Position numbers and translations under genes: made by a program. The notes beneath the pieces are model-generated. The model did not search any database. It was not told where the DNA came from and saw nothing but the letters and a program-made list of their open reading frames with translations. Shown in pieces: positions 1 to 10,313 of a stretch of DNA of 24,433 nt. The DNA is from Polyrhizophydium stewartii (taxonomy: Eukaryota > Chytridiomycota > Chytridiomycetes > Rhizophydiales). The stretch spans positions 1 through 24,433 of the forward strand of contig JADGIZ010000125.1 in NCBI GenBank assembly GCA_027604665.1, given 5' to 3'. Every line of letters begins with the position of its first letter. Positions within the stretch are counted from its first letter, which is position 1.

Positions 1-651
1 CCCCACATAACAACCGCCCAGTCCTGGATTTTCTTTTTTTCAATGAGATGCGGGGAGAGAGAGAGAGAGAGAGTGAGTGAGAGTGAGAGAGTGAGAGAGA
101 GAGAGAGAGAGTGAGAGAGAGTGAGAGCGCCTTCATGAACGCACCCACGAAGCGCACATACTTGTACTTTTCGTAGAGCTTCTGCTCCCGGGCCTCCGTG
201 TCTTGGACATCGATCTTGACACGCAGCGCCTTGATCCGGCGCTCGAGCTCCTGCTTTGTCGTCGCGTTGATGCCGGGCTGCACGAGAGGCACAAGTGTCA
301 GCTCGGCATAGGGGGGGGGAAGGCGCGCCGCACATGGAGGCGGCAGCCAACCGAGGGCAGCACGCGCGCACGCGCAGTGCGCTCAGCTCAAGCGGTGCCC
401 CGCCGCTGGCAGACGGGAGGCGGACGCACCCGCTTGAGCGTGCGCTCGGTGTCCCGAATCTTTTTCGAGAGAGCGCTGCGGGACTCTGAGCTGGCCGTCT
501 TCTTCTGGACGTGGTGCCCGTACTTCTTGGCCAGCGGGTTGATGCCCTTGTAGCGGCCATTCTTGCCGTACTTGCGCTGCCGCCCGCCTTCCGAGGCAGC
601 GCGGTCGCTTGTCTGCACGCCTGGAGGCGTCTTGCTGTTGTCGCCGTCCAT
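1..651 (-). CDS. EFG1: EFG1-like rRNA-processing protein (3' end beyond window)
   Basis: This is the 5' part of a gene resembling the EFG1 family, small nucleolar proteins needed for 18S rRNA maturation. The start is the ATG at 651. Exon 1 (651-430, 74 codons) has a basic N-terminus and ends with the family-typical SKKIRDTERTLKR helix. A 152-nt intron (429-278, GTGCGT...CAG) joins in phase 0 to exon 2 (277-149), which reads TTKQELERRIKALRVKI and ends KLYEKYKYVRF, matching the conserved helical core that leads into the 'VRFFErkK' region. The next donor is GTGGGT at 148, and this second intron holds a GA-rich microsatellite. Beyond it, IEKKK-like codons appear near 20-42, but the only AG acceptors nearby (about 33 and 24) do not fit cleanly, so the last visible exon is unresolved. 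The family assignment rests on the two clear exons. AHA1 lies upstream on the same strand, with its stop 132 bp from this start. Confidence 0.82.
55..127. repeat. GA-rich microsatellite in an EFG1 intron
   Basis: Imperfect (GA)n with GAGT interruptions covers about 70 bp. On the minus strand it is a (TC)n pyrimidine tract inside the second EFG1-like intron, just upstream of where the 3' splice site must lie. It could act as an extended polypyrimidine tract and is likely to vary in length. Confidence 0.9.
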
Positions 652-783
652 CGATTGGTGAAGGAAAAGAACGACGACGATGCGATCGGCGAAACGGCCG
701 ACGCTCCTTCATTGACGGGGCCATCCAGCGCACACTCGCCACGTCTGGGGAGGGCACCGCTGATATGAATTCTCCACGCTGGC

Positions 784-2312
784 TCAAAGGAGAGAGCCAA
801 AGCCAAAGGTGGCCTTGATGGCGTTCCAGTAGTAGGACTTCCAGTTGCCCTCGGTCGTGTCCTTCTGGCCCACGGGCACGCCTTCCTGCGTCAGCTTCAG
901 GATGGTCTCGCCGTCGCCCTTTTCAAGCTCAATAACAACGTCCGAGTAGTGGCCTGACGCGCGAGTCAGCTTCCGTTGCATATAACAGCCTTCGCTCCAC
1001 TTGCGCGCATTGCCACCCACCTTCGGGCCATGAGCGCAGGCGCCACTTCATCTCGATGCGCTTGTTTTCGACGAGCTTGGTGATGGTGCCAGAGACGTTT
1101 CCGTCAAAGAAGCGGAACGGAGCGCCGACCTCCTTGACAATCTCGGCCTTGCTGCGGGTCCAAGCGCTCGCGCGTTGGGCATCGAGCAGTGTTATGTAAA
1201 TGTCCTCTGGCGATGCAACAAACTCCACGCGCTGGGTGATCTTGGCGAGGCTGCCCAGCATCTGCCCGGCCGACTTGGCCCCCGCCGAGAGGGCTGATGC
1301 TGCGACGGGCGGCTTTGGGTTGTACGACTGCAGAACCGGGTGGCCCGTCATGTCCTCGGGCGCAATGTACACGTCCTTGGAGTGCGCTGGGGGCTGCCAT
1401 GTCAGCGCGGCGTCGGCACATGGTGGCGGACCAGCTGGGATACAAACCTTCGAGGAGGTCTTTGGTGAAGCTGCCGAAATGCTTGCGGATGGCGGCCGGC
1501 AGCTTCTTACGCGCGACTTCCTTGATCGCATGCGTCTCGTTGGTTTCGTCTTCTGCCGTGATGGTGACCTGCATCGCATGCAGTACCGTCAGCGGAAGGC
1601 CGACGGCTGAGTGCCATGAGCGTCGCCGGCTGCCGCACCGTCAGATCGTCCAGGTCGGTGTCATGCATGAACTCGGGAATCACGGCCTGCCCGCTGAGCT
1701 TGTTGCCCGCACCGTCGGTACCTGCGATAGCATGCCGCATTCCGGCAACCGCGAATATCCGGCCCAGCGCGCAGTTGCGGACGGGCGGGGTGTCGGCGTC
1801 AGCGCGATCCGGTCGGTTCCATGGCCTTCCTCGCCCGCCCGATTTCGCGCGTGCGCAAGGGGCGGCGCAACAACGCACCAGTCCACGCGAGGGTCAGTGC
1901 GAGGTCGTAGATGGTGATGATCTTGCCCTTGCGCTGGTTGAGGTCGACGTCTCCTGTGACGCTTGAGACCTCGGAGACAGTCACGGTTGTGTCGCCGTCC
2001 GCGGCGGACACGCCCTTGAGCACATTGAAATATTCCTTTGCCCAGGGCAGGCAGTTCTTGCCAACCCAGTGCCTGCGGCCATGCATGCTGCGTCAGTCGG
2101 GCTTCTGCACGCAGAGGCAGCGAGCGCCCGTGCCGTGGCAGGCACATGCGTGCAGCCCAAGTCGCGCGTCGCAGCCGTCGCCGTCCGCATGGCGGGTGCC
2201 GACATGTCTCGGGTCTGCGTCGGATGCACGGGCGAGCATCAAGGCGGGCGGGGACGCACCAGTTGTTGACGTTCTTCCAGTTGGTTGCGTTGGTCGAAGC
2301 CATCTGGGTCAT
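784..2312 (-). CDS. AHA1: AHA1, activator of Hsp90 ATPase
   Basis: This is a full-length cytosolic Hsp90 co-chaperone that binds Hsp90 and stimulates its ATPase. Six exons are inferred: 2312-2260, 2072-1879, 1721-1639, 1568-1448, 1386-1021 and 953-784, giving 328 residues, close to the usual length of about 340. All five introns (187, 157, 70, 61 and 67 nt) are GT-AG and every junction is in phase. The N-domain begins with the family signature NWKNVNNWHWVGKNCLPWAK, whose WHW triplet is rebuilt across intron 1. The middle links through KDLLEAHSKDV to the C-terminal SRPBCC-like domain, with RVEFVASPEDIYITLLD, SWPEGHYSDVV and the terminal YYWNAIKATFGFGSLL. Start: ATG at 2312; an in-frame ATG at 2303 is an alternative. 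Introns 1-3 use GTGCG donors. The promoter region is shared with the divergent DNAJC9-like gene. Confidence 0.95.
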
Positions 2313-2617
2313 TGCTGCGGGGCAGGCGGTTGGTAGCGCCCGGCGGCGGCGTCAGCACGCTTGGTGGGCGGGGGGATGTGCTTCGCGGTTGCGTGCAGCG
2401 CCGTCGCCCACACATTGCGAAGACGGGAGAACTTTGTGGCAAGGCGATCGTGCGCCGTTCGATCCGAACCTCGATCGGCCAGACCGGCTTGGGGGAGGGG
2501 GAGGCAGGTGCATCATCCGCCGTTGCGCCAGGCTCCCATATCTAACCAGGCGGCGGCCATGGTCTCGCGATCCCTCAGAAGAACTGCGTTCTCGCTCTTT
2601 GCCCAACAGAAACTACC
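2313..2617. promoter_or_regulatory. Divergent promoter region between AHA1 and the DNAJC9-like gene
   Basis: These 305 bp separate the start codons of two oppositely oriented chaperone genes and hold no credible coding exon. I saw GC-rich and G-run stretches (about 2370-2380 and 2491-2505). GAA and TTC half-sites occur around 2428-2440, 2458-2468 and 2577-2592, but none forms a perfect alternating heat-shock element. Shared regulation is inferred from layout only. Confidence 0.5.
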
Positions 2618-2819
2618 ATGACCGACAGGACCGCCGGTGCCGCAGCCGATGCCGCCCCAACCGGCGCTGCCGCGGTCGACGGCCCAAAGCCCGCGGGGCC
2701 TGCCGCCAGAAAGGCCCGTGCGCGGGCCTCAGCCACGCGTGCTGCGGCCAAGCGCAGCCACGCGGCGGCCAGAAAGGCACCTGGCGGCAGAAGCTCCCTC
2801 GAGGACATTGCCGTCTCCT

Positions 2820-2850
<31 letters not shown>

Positions 2851-4401
2851 TGGCTCTGTCAGCGGCGACGATACAGGAGAGCACACAGAGCCAGAACAGT
2901 CGCCGGATGCCCTGTACAACTTGCTTTCAGTGCCGAGGCTCGCCACGACCGTAGGTGTCGCTGGCTGGCACGCCCCCTCCTCGGGCGGCTTCGGCGCGAC
3001 CGTGGCCGGACATGCGTGCGTCCGGTCACCGACACCTCCGCATCGTCGAGCCAGCGGCTCCTGGCTGACTTCCCGATGCCGCATCGCTGCAATCCTCCTG
3101 CACGCCCGCTATTCGGCGCTCCTGTTCTTCCGGAGCACAGGAGGAGATCCGCAAGGCATATCGCAGGCAAGCTCTCAAGTGCCATCCGGACAAACTGCCT
3201 GCCGATTCTTCGGACGCCGAGATCGAGGCCGCCAAGGATGCGTTCCAGGAACTCTCGCGCGCCTACGCCGTGCTCAGCGACCCCCTGCGTCGTAAGCGCT
3301 ATGACGCGACAGGCTCCGTCAACGAATCGATTCTGGACATGAAGGACGACGGGGTCACCTGGGATGACTATTTCCGCGAGCTTTGGTCGGGCGTCGTCAA
3401 TGAGGCCTCGATTGGCGAGTTCAAAGTCAAGTACCAATGCAAGTGGCCGCATCTGCTCTTGCGCGCGCTTGAGGATGTGATCGTCTGACAAATCCTGCTC
3501 GTTGCTGCCTTTGTGCGGCGCAGATTCAGAGGAGGAGCGTCGCGATGTGCTTGCCGCGTATCTGCGCACCAAGGGCTGTCTTCTGAGCATCATCGACGTT
3601 GTCCCCCTCTCCACAATCGACGACATTGAGCGCTTCAAGGTGATTATCCAGTCGGCGATTGACTCGGGTGAGGTCGAGCATTTCAAGCGCTTTCCGCAAG
3701 TCAGCCCACGCGAACTCGCCCGCCGTCGGTCCCAGCTGAAGCGCGAGGCCAAGGAAGTCGAGGCAGCTCAAGCGGCAGGCGCTAGTGGCGACTCGAGCTC
3801 CAAGAAGTCGCGCGGAAAACGACAAGAGTCGTCTGGCTCGGGCAGCGAAGCTTCGCTTGCTGCGCTCATCAAGGCTCGCAACGCTGAGCGTCTCGACGAC
3901 GTTATTGACAAGATCACGCAAAAATACGCACCCAAACCACGAGGCCGACCAAGGAAGAGACCAGAGCCGAGCGCGCCTGCGCCGCAAGCTGCCGGCGAAT
4001 CGAGCTCCAAGAAAAGGCGGCTGCGAGACGCACCATTGCGACCTGACCAAGCCGGGCGAAGCAGGTCCGAGCATGTCGAAGACGTAAGCCAGTCTGATCC
4101 AAGGACCGGCGCCGTTCAGGATCCAGCCCGCGACACAGCTGCTAATCATGGCGTCGCCGACGACAACACCCACTCGCCGATGTTCTCTGCGCCGATCGTT
4201 TTGGCCAATCCCGATGGCGCGTCGTCTGCCAGCAATATCCAGCACAGCGATGTCGAGGTCGATGCCGAAAATCATGCGGAGGAAAGCGACGAGCCCATCA
4301 CCGAGTTGAGGATCAAGAAGTCTGGGAAAGCAATCAACCCGCCAACCCGCGAGTCGTTGAACGCAAACGATGACCGCCGCGGGAGACGAAGCCGCAAATG
4401 A
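2618..4401 (+). CDS. DNAJC9: DNAJC9-like J-domain protein with AT-hook tail
   Basis: This is a J-protein of the DNAJC9 type; in animals DNAJC9 is an H3-H4 histone chaperone that recruits Hsp70. Exons are 2618-2950, 3141-3438 and 3524-4401, giving 502 residues. The N-terminal 90 residues are Ala/Arg-rich, then acidic (DDADDADDA). The J domain is split by intron 1: ALYNLLSVPRLATT joins EEIRKAYRRQALKCHPDK, with the essential HPD present. The downstream DNAJC9-specific part includes DDGVTWDDYFRELW, KYQYSEEERRDVLAAYLRTKG and FKVIIQSAIDSGEVEHFKRF. Intron 2 (3439-3523) starts with GC. The C-terminal 250 residues exceed human DNAJC9 (about 260 in total) and carry an AT-hook-like PRGRPRKRP near residue 349 and basic clusters, fitting a nuclear, DNA- or chromatin-bound role. 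The start was chosen as the first ATG in frame with the J domain. Its stop lies 119 bp from the convergent HFM1 stop. Confidence 0.9.
2822..2850 (+). repeat. GCCGACGAC triplet-type repeat
   Basis: Three exact 9-bp units, GCCGACGAC, lie in tandem in exon 1 of the DNAJC9-like gene and encode (Ala-Asp-Asp)n. The tract is an acidic low-complexity stretch just before the J domain and may vary in unit number. Confidence 0.85.
3439..3523 (+). other. GC-AG intron (GCAAGT donor)
   Basis: The intron is 85 nt, T|GCAAGT to GCAG|AT, phase 1. Nearby GT dinucleotides do not restore the frame, whereas this join gives KYQYSEEERR, which fits the DNAJC9 family alignment. Confidence 0.8.
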
Positions 4402-4520
4402 AGCTTTCCGTGTGGATCTCTTTACCTCTGGCTCCAAAGAACTTCCAGTTGCAAGCCAGGCTCGTCGCGCGAATGCACACCCACATGCATAGAATGCAAC
4501 CCGCAATTTGGTTTGTTTCA

Positions 4521-7500
4521 TTAGAGCATGTCCGCAAAAAGACCCATGTACTCTTGGTTGAGTTTCTCGGACACGCCATCATCGTGGGGCCGGCGCTGTC
4601 GCTGACTTGATCTCTGTGCGGTGATGGGGTTGCTCCTGTTGGACGTCTCGCGAGCGTGCCTCTTGCCGACATCCAGAGCCGTACAATCCAGCTGCCGAGA
4701 AGCAGCCTCCTCAGAGACATGGGAGAGGCTGCCAATCGACCAACCACGGCTTGCATCGACCTGCTTAGCCTTGGAGCTTGCGGGAGGACAGGCTAGCCCG
4801 CCGCGATCATGGTCATCCTCAGCCGATTCGAAGCAGATCAAGTCGGAGATGCTCGGCGAAACTTGGTCGGTGTCTCCGTCGACGTCGCTGCCCAGATTGA
4901 CCACAATCGGCATTGGCGTCCTCCTCCGCACCGACCCTGCCCCGCCGGCAGTCACCGGGTACTTGTGCGCATCGCCAAATTCCTTGTCCAGCTTTAGCGA
5001 GGCTTCCGTCGGCCCAGGCGTTGCAAGAAGTGACACACTCTCGACCGTGCTCCCGTGAATGGCAGGCTGCAGGACGCCGGATAGCACTACTCGGCTGTCA
5101 GGCGCTTCCTCGTTCCGGTTAGGCAGCTTCGTCGGCCTGGACGGGTCCGCGCTTGCTGAGACTTCTGGGCGCAGGCGTTTGGCGCATTGCCGGAGAACGC
5201 CATCCTTGCAGCACTTGTGGGAGCACTTTTGCTTGTCCTTGCATCTGTGATTGCATGCTGCAGCCGCGAACGCCGGCGTTCCGTCGAGGGCACGAGGCGA
5301 CGGGTCGTCCTGGTTTCCAGATCCGGCAACTTGCGGGACTCCAACATCGACTGCCGGAAAAGCGTTGCGTAGCTCCTCGTTGCGAGACCCGGCCAACATT
5401 TGAACGGCGTCGCTTGTACCTGCACTGCAAGCAAGCGGGATATGCGGCGCCCTTGGCTGGAGGCTTTGAAATACATCACAGCCAACTTTCACAGAGATGT
5501 TAAATGCTCTCGACAAGGCAGCCACTCTTGCAGCCAACCATGCTCACAAATCTCACCAATATCCTCGCAAATAAGATGGCACTCGATCTTTGATACACTG
5601 CTTGGGAAGCTTGCTCGAACGCAGAACGAGTCCCCGATTTTCAGCTTGGCCATTCTTGACATCGGCGCATGTCAGTATAAACCTCGTCTTCGTCTGGTTT
5701 GCTTCACTGTGGAGTGCGCCACTTACGGGAGGCGGCGAAAGTCGAGGAATTGACCCTCGCAAGTCATAGCCAATAAGCAGCAATTGAGCGGGCCTCGCCG
5801 ACCAAACAATCTCACGCTGAGCGGATTCGACACGCCCACGGACACGCTGAGATCGAGCGTCAATGCGTCACGGCTGGCAGCAACTGAGCCGACCGTCTGA
5901 ATCTGCGAAACGTTCATGACCAGACGAGGTTGGCTCTGCGCCGCGGTAACGAGCTTGGTACCGAATGGCGGATGACGGTTGGCCAGCATCTCGACGCGCT
6001 GAGGGCCTGCCTTGATAAGATCGTCGAACGAAAGTATGCCACTGTTCGCCAACGCGCGCGCCAGCTGCGGGCCGACGCCGTCGAGTTGTCGCATCAAGAG
6101 TCGCGAAACATCCCAGGTTCGAGCATTAATCGACTGCAGCAAGCGCAGCGCACTGTGAAGCCCGCCAGCATCTTGCTTGGCAACGAAAACATCGCACATG
6201 CACCGGGCAATGCGTGGCGCATGTTGCAAAATGACCACTGTTTCGCTGCCCATGGAATGCATACTCCTTTGCTCCGTGAAGGATACAGAACCAAGAGCGC
6301 ACTGCGAGTCGCATATCGCGCTTCAGAACAGATTCGGCCATCTCCAAGCGGCACTCGGCGGCGTCGCCCGAACCTGCAGCAGCACATTCACTTTTTGGCT
6401 GATCGTCACCACTCGGCCCTTGATCGGGAACCGAATGTCCTGGTTCTTGTTGAGCGCGTTCAAGTGCGCCTTGTCCGAGTGGAACCGAATGCGCTCAAAC
6501 TCCTCAGCCTGACAGAGTGCGTCCAGCTTTGCGATATGGAGAACATGGTGAGCTTGCAGCGGAACACGCGCTGGAGCTGAATTCATCACGCACAACTTCG
6601 GGAAGTGATGGCCGGCTCTTGAGCTTGACGACGGCAAGAACCGTCTTGAACATGAGGTAGTACTTTGCCATCGCACTGCCAAACACTGCTTAAACATCAG
6701 AAACAGTCACATAACGAAATGGAGAAACAAAAACACGCGTCATGCCTGTTGGCTTAATGATGCTTTGATCCTGGTCCGTTTGGACAAAGCCGTGGTTGTG
6801 GAGCTTCTGGAGGTCCTCGATAAACATTGCTGACCCGCGTTTCACGCACATTAGGGTCCCTTAAAGTCGGACGGCGCACTGGGCATCGCAGAGTCAAAGC
6901 AGTCAGCCTACCTTCAAGACGGTGTTCGGCGGAGAGCTTCGAAGCCTCTTTGCTGCAGTCTTTAAGCTTGTAGTACGCAGGATTTTTTCGAATTCTGACG
7001 TACAAGAATGTCGAGTTAAGCCTGCAAACAGAAACCTAAAAGTCAGACATCCGTGTGCGCAGACGTCACGCCGAAAAAACACGCACCACTCGAGTGCCGT
7101 TGCCTTGTTCTCGATGCTCCCAAGGACGACCTCTGCATTCAAATGCTCAATCAGATTTTGGTGAAGGCTAGGCAGCACCAACGCGTGGCAGTCAGCCCAC
7201 CCCATCTAGCGCCAAATACATCGATGCCAACGAAACAAACCTGCTCTCGATTGTCTCGCGGCCCGAGACAACATCAAGATAGTACTCTCGGCGCTCCGCA
7301 GTGGTCATGATGACAGAAACGCCGGTGTCGTCAAACTGAAAGTTCGTAGAATGAGCTGCTGTTAGTATATGCATTGCATCACGGAGAGAGCATGTTTCGC
7401 ACCTGCGGGCGACCTGCTCGACCCAGCATTTGCTCAATGTCCATGTCGGAGTAGCTGCGGAACTCTCCATTGACATACTGCGACGTTCCCTTGATGATGA

Positions 7501-10111
7501 CCAAGTGCGCTGGCAGATTGACGCCAATGGCCAAAGTCGAAGTCGTGCCTGGCCCGTAATTGAGTCAGCCAAGATCTCCAACGATGTCGCTATATCTCCA
7601 GATGCAGATGCTACGCACAAATCACGGCGATTTTCCCCGACAGAAACATTGCTTCAACAGCACGGCGATCCTCAAGCGAAAGCCCTAAAGAGTTGCCCAG
7701 AAAGCCGCGTCAACCAAGTATGCTTTGCGCAAGTTTGCGCATCCAGGTTCTTTCGAGTTACCTCCGTGATGGAACGCGACGCCTTGCGCAACGAACTGGG
7801 CGAGCTTCTTGTCCGAAAACACTGGCATCGCATCGGCGGCAAGCTGCCTACGGCACCACTCAAACGGATGCGACCCGCCACGGGCCAGAAGCTGGAAGTC
7901 CTCGTACAGCCTGTCTGCAGCCGCGATGGTTGATTTCCTTGTCGAGCAGAACTTCAAGTCATCGTAAGCGTGGAATGCGGCGTGCCAGGTCACTGCAGAT
8001 ACAAATACAGAATGTGCTCACAATCAGCGTTGGCTTTGCAGACGAGTATCTCCGAATAACTTCCGCGAGCCTGATCATGCGCAAGCATTAGAATCTGCCT
8101 TATTTAAGCTCGTTCTCATGCGTTTCCGTTACACACCGGAAGTCAAGGCTGTGCTCAAATGCAAACGCCGACAGCTTTGAAGTGTTCGGATATCCAATAA
8201 CTTCGCGGATAAGACGGACTGGGCGATACTCATCGCCAAAGACCCTAGGCCACAGCTCCGTTGTCAGCACTACTCGCAGCATCTCGTCCACCAATTCAAA
8301 AATATCAGCAGCGTTATCTGCCCACCTCAGCTCCGCAGGCACGTCGCGGTTGTCCCTGAGCCATTCGGCAACGTCGGCAATATTGGGCATCGTGGCCGAG
8401 ATGGCAAGAAAGCGAATCGATCTTTGTTCCGATGCTAGGCAAAGCTCCCGCGAAACTGCTTTCATGCGGCTGACAACGGCTTCGAGCGTCGCGCCTCTCC
8501 CGGGCTCCTTGAGCATGTGCACCTCGTCAAGCTTTTCGATTGTCAGCTGAGCAGGGTTGACTGATGCCGCATTCTCGACATCGCACCAGAACCAGCCGAA
8601 GCAATCTGAGCAGATTCTTCTGGTCTCGCCACTTGCGCGTCGTCGCATCCCACTTCTCGGGCGTCGTGACAATGATATTGCTGCGTTGAATCTCCGCCAT
8701 TCTGTTGTAGTCGGTGTCGCCAGTCATTTCTTGACAGGAAACGCCGTACGGCGCAAACTTGGACTGCCAGTCGCGCGCGCGCTCCGAGCACAGCGCCTGC
8801 AGAACAAGTCAGCAATAGAAGCTGTCAGTTCGTGCCCATCCGTGCCGGCCGTGGCACAGAGCCAGCGAGGCTGTCAAGACAACCTTTGTCGGCGCAATGT
8901 AGACAATCTTGCTTTGGTCGCCACCGCTGCGAGAAAGGAGTCGCAAAATCGCTACAGTCGCGAGGCCGTGGTTAGCTTCTGCAAAGCATGCACTCAGAGC
9001 ATTCGAACTCACCCAACTCCATCAAGACCGTCTTTCCTGATCCTGTGGGTGCTTGAAGCGGCGCTGCTGTCAGCAAATCCGAGCGTCACTTTCAGGGGAT
9101 TGAGTGTGTGTTCCATACCGCTGATGACGGCGTTGGAGTCAGATTCGTAGGTCAAAGTAAAGCACGCAGATTGAACTGGATTGAAGTGCGAGAACGGAAA
9201 AAAGCTCCGGATGTGTGCAGCTGCCAAGAAGATGTCAGCGAGTATTGAGACAATTTTATACTCTGCTCGAAATACTTACGCAGACGGGCCTTTGGAATCA
9301 AAGTCTCTTGTAGCCTGATGCCAACGGACTGTTTTGACAGGCTTGGATCGCTGGTAGGTCGAGATCGGCACAAGTCGACGACTCCCGATGAAGCTTTTCG
9401 CCGCGGGGTTGGCGCGAATTCGTCGCAAGGGGCCGAGAGGCTCTGAAACTGCACGTTTCTCGGCTCGTCCAAGTAGAAAATTGGACCGCCATGGCTTGTG
9501 GCCCAGTTAAGATCGCAAGCGCGGCAACCAAAGTCAGACGCACAGTCAAAGAGCCTCTCGGCAACAATAATCCACGTACTCGATTCGCTGGAGAGGCGAC
9601 AGCTCCAGGAGGAAGTCCTCGTCCGAAGGGAATGCAAAGTCACATGGCGGGCTGGGCGAAGAAGCAAGCTCTTGCAAGGTGCCGGACAAATGGCGCCCGT
9701 CTCCGCAGTACAAGGAGCGGCTGCCAAAGTCTTGCGGGACGCATCCTCGGAGCTCTTGAGCGAGTGTCGCGTCGCGGGACGCCGGATCGTGATGGTCGTG
9801 AGACACGCTTGGCTGCCACAGAGCAAACACAGTCGTCAGCGGTGCCGACCCGGCGGCCGCACCAGCGCCTCAAGCAAGCGGGCCGATGCGTGTGCCTTCA
9901 TGGCGTCTCTCACCCGATGCTGTGTGGACCTTGCAGGTTGACTCTGCTCGCGCTCGTCCCACAGCGTGAACTGCGTGCGATGCGGTCGTGTCGATTGTCG
10001 GCGGTGCTGCGAGATGGCGGTGTGTGCCTCGGCATGTCTCCAGGACTGCAGCGGTCCCAGAGAAGAGAGCATCCATGCTGTGGTGCGCTCGGGTTGGGCC
10101 TGCGGCTGCAT
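4521..10111 (-). CDS. HFM1: HFM1/MER3 meiotic DNA helicase
   Basis: This is a ZMM-pathway 3'-5' superfamily 2 helicase that promotes meiotic crossovers. About 21 exons give about 1,390 residues. Exons: 10111-9914, 9812-9580, 9494-9280, 9220-9119, 9051-9013, 8951-8884, 8796-8587, 8531-8137, 8070-8022, 7951-7762, 7684-7619, 7548-7403, 7335-7241, 7167-7087, 7021-6912, 6829-6737, 6685-6594, 6526-6374, 6301-5727, 5654-5557, 5485-4521. All junctions are in phase. Motifs in order: FNPVQ; Walker A APTGSGKT (about 250); MTGDT; TTPEKWD; DEVH (about 357); SATMP (about 400); [33 protein letters not shown] (about 637). A winged-helix/Sec63 region follows, with [10 protein letters not shown] and NRHPPFGTK. 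The C-terminal Cys/His knuckle [16 protein letters not shown] (about 1147) is an HFM1 hallmark, and the end resembles the animal C-terminus. The first two exons are poorly conserved, so the ATG at 10111 is the least certain point. Confidence 0.94.
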
Positions 10112-10313
10112 ATCGGCCGGGTGCTTGCGGGCCAAGACGGAAGTTGTCGGCGTTTCAACGTTGCAGCGTCGCCGGACGGCGGCGCCGAGCCGAAGAGACA
10201 AGTTGCGGCAGATCAATTACAGCGGACGAACTCGCATTTTATCGGAACCAGCGTGCATGGGCTCGTGTCTAGTCAAGGGGCAGCATATCAGGCGCAAACG
10301 AACGACACTACAT

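Noticed and set aside
2313..2617. Heat-shock elements in the chaperone divergent promoter
   Set aside because: GAA and TTC half-sites are present, but their spacing (5 bp rather than 2 bp between inverted units) does not match the element.
2038..3342. 434-residue open frame on the plus strand, very Arg-rich
   Set aside because: It runs antisense over AHA1 exons and across the first intron of the DNAJC9-like gene. Its Arg-rich composition is typical of GC-rich shadow frames, and it has no domain.
3526..4521. 331-residue open frame on the minus strand opposite the DNAJC9-like exon 3
   Set aside because: The plus strand carries clear DNAJC9-family sequence here. The antisense frame is a codon-bias shadow with no recognisable motif.
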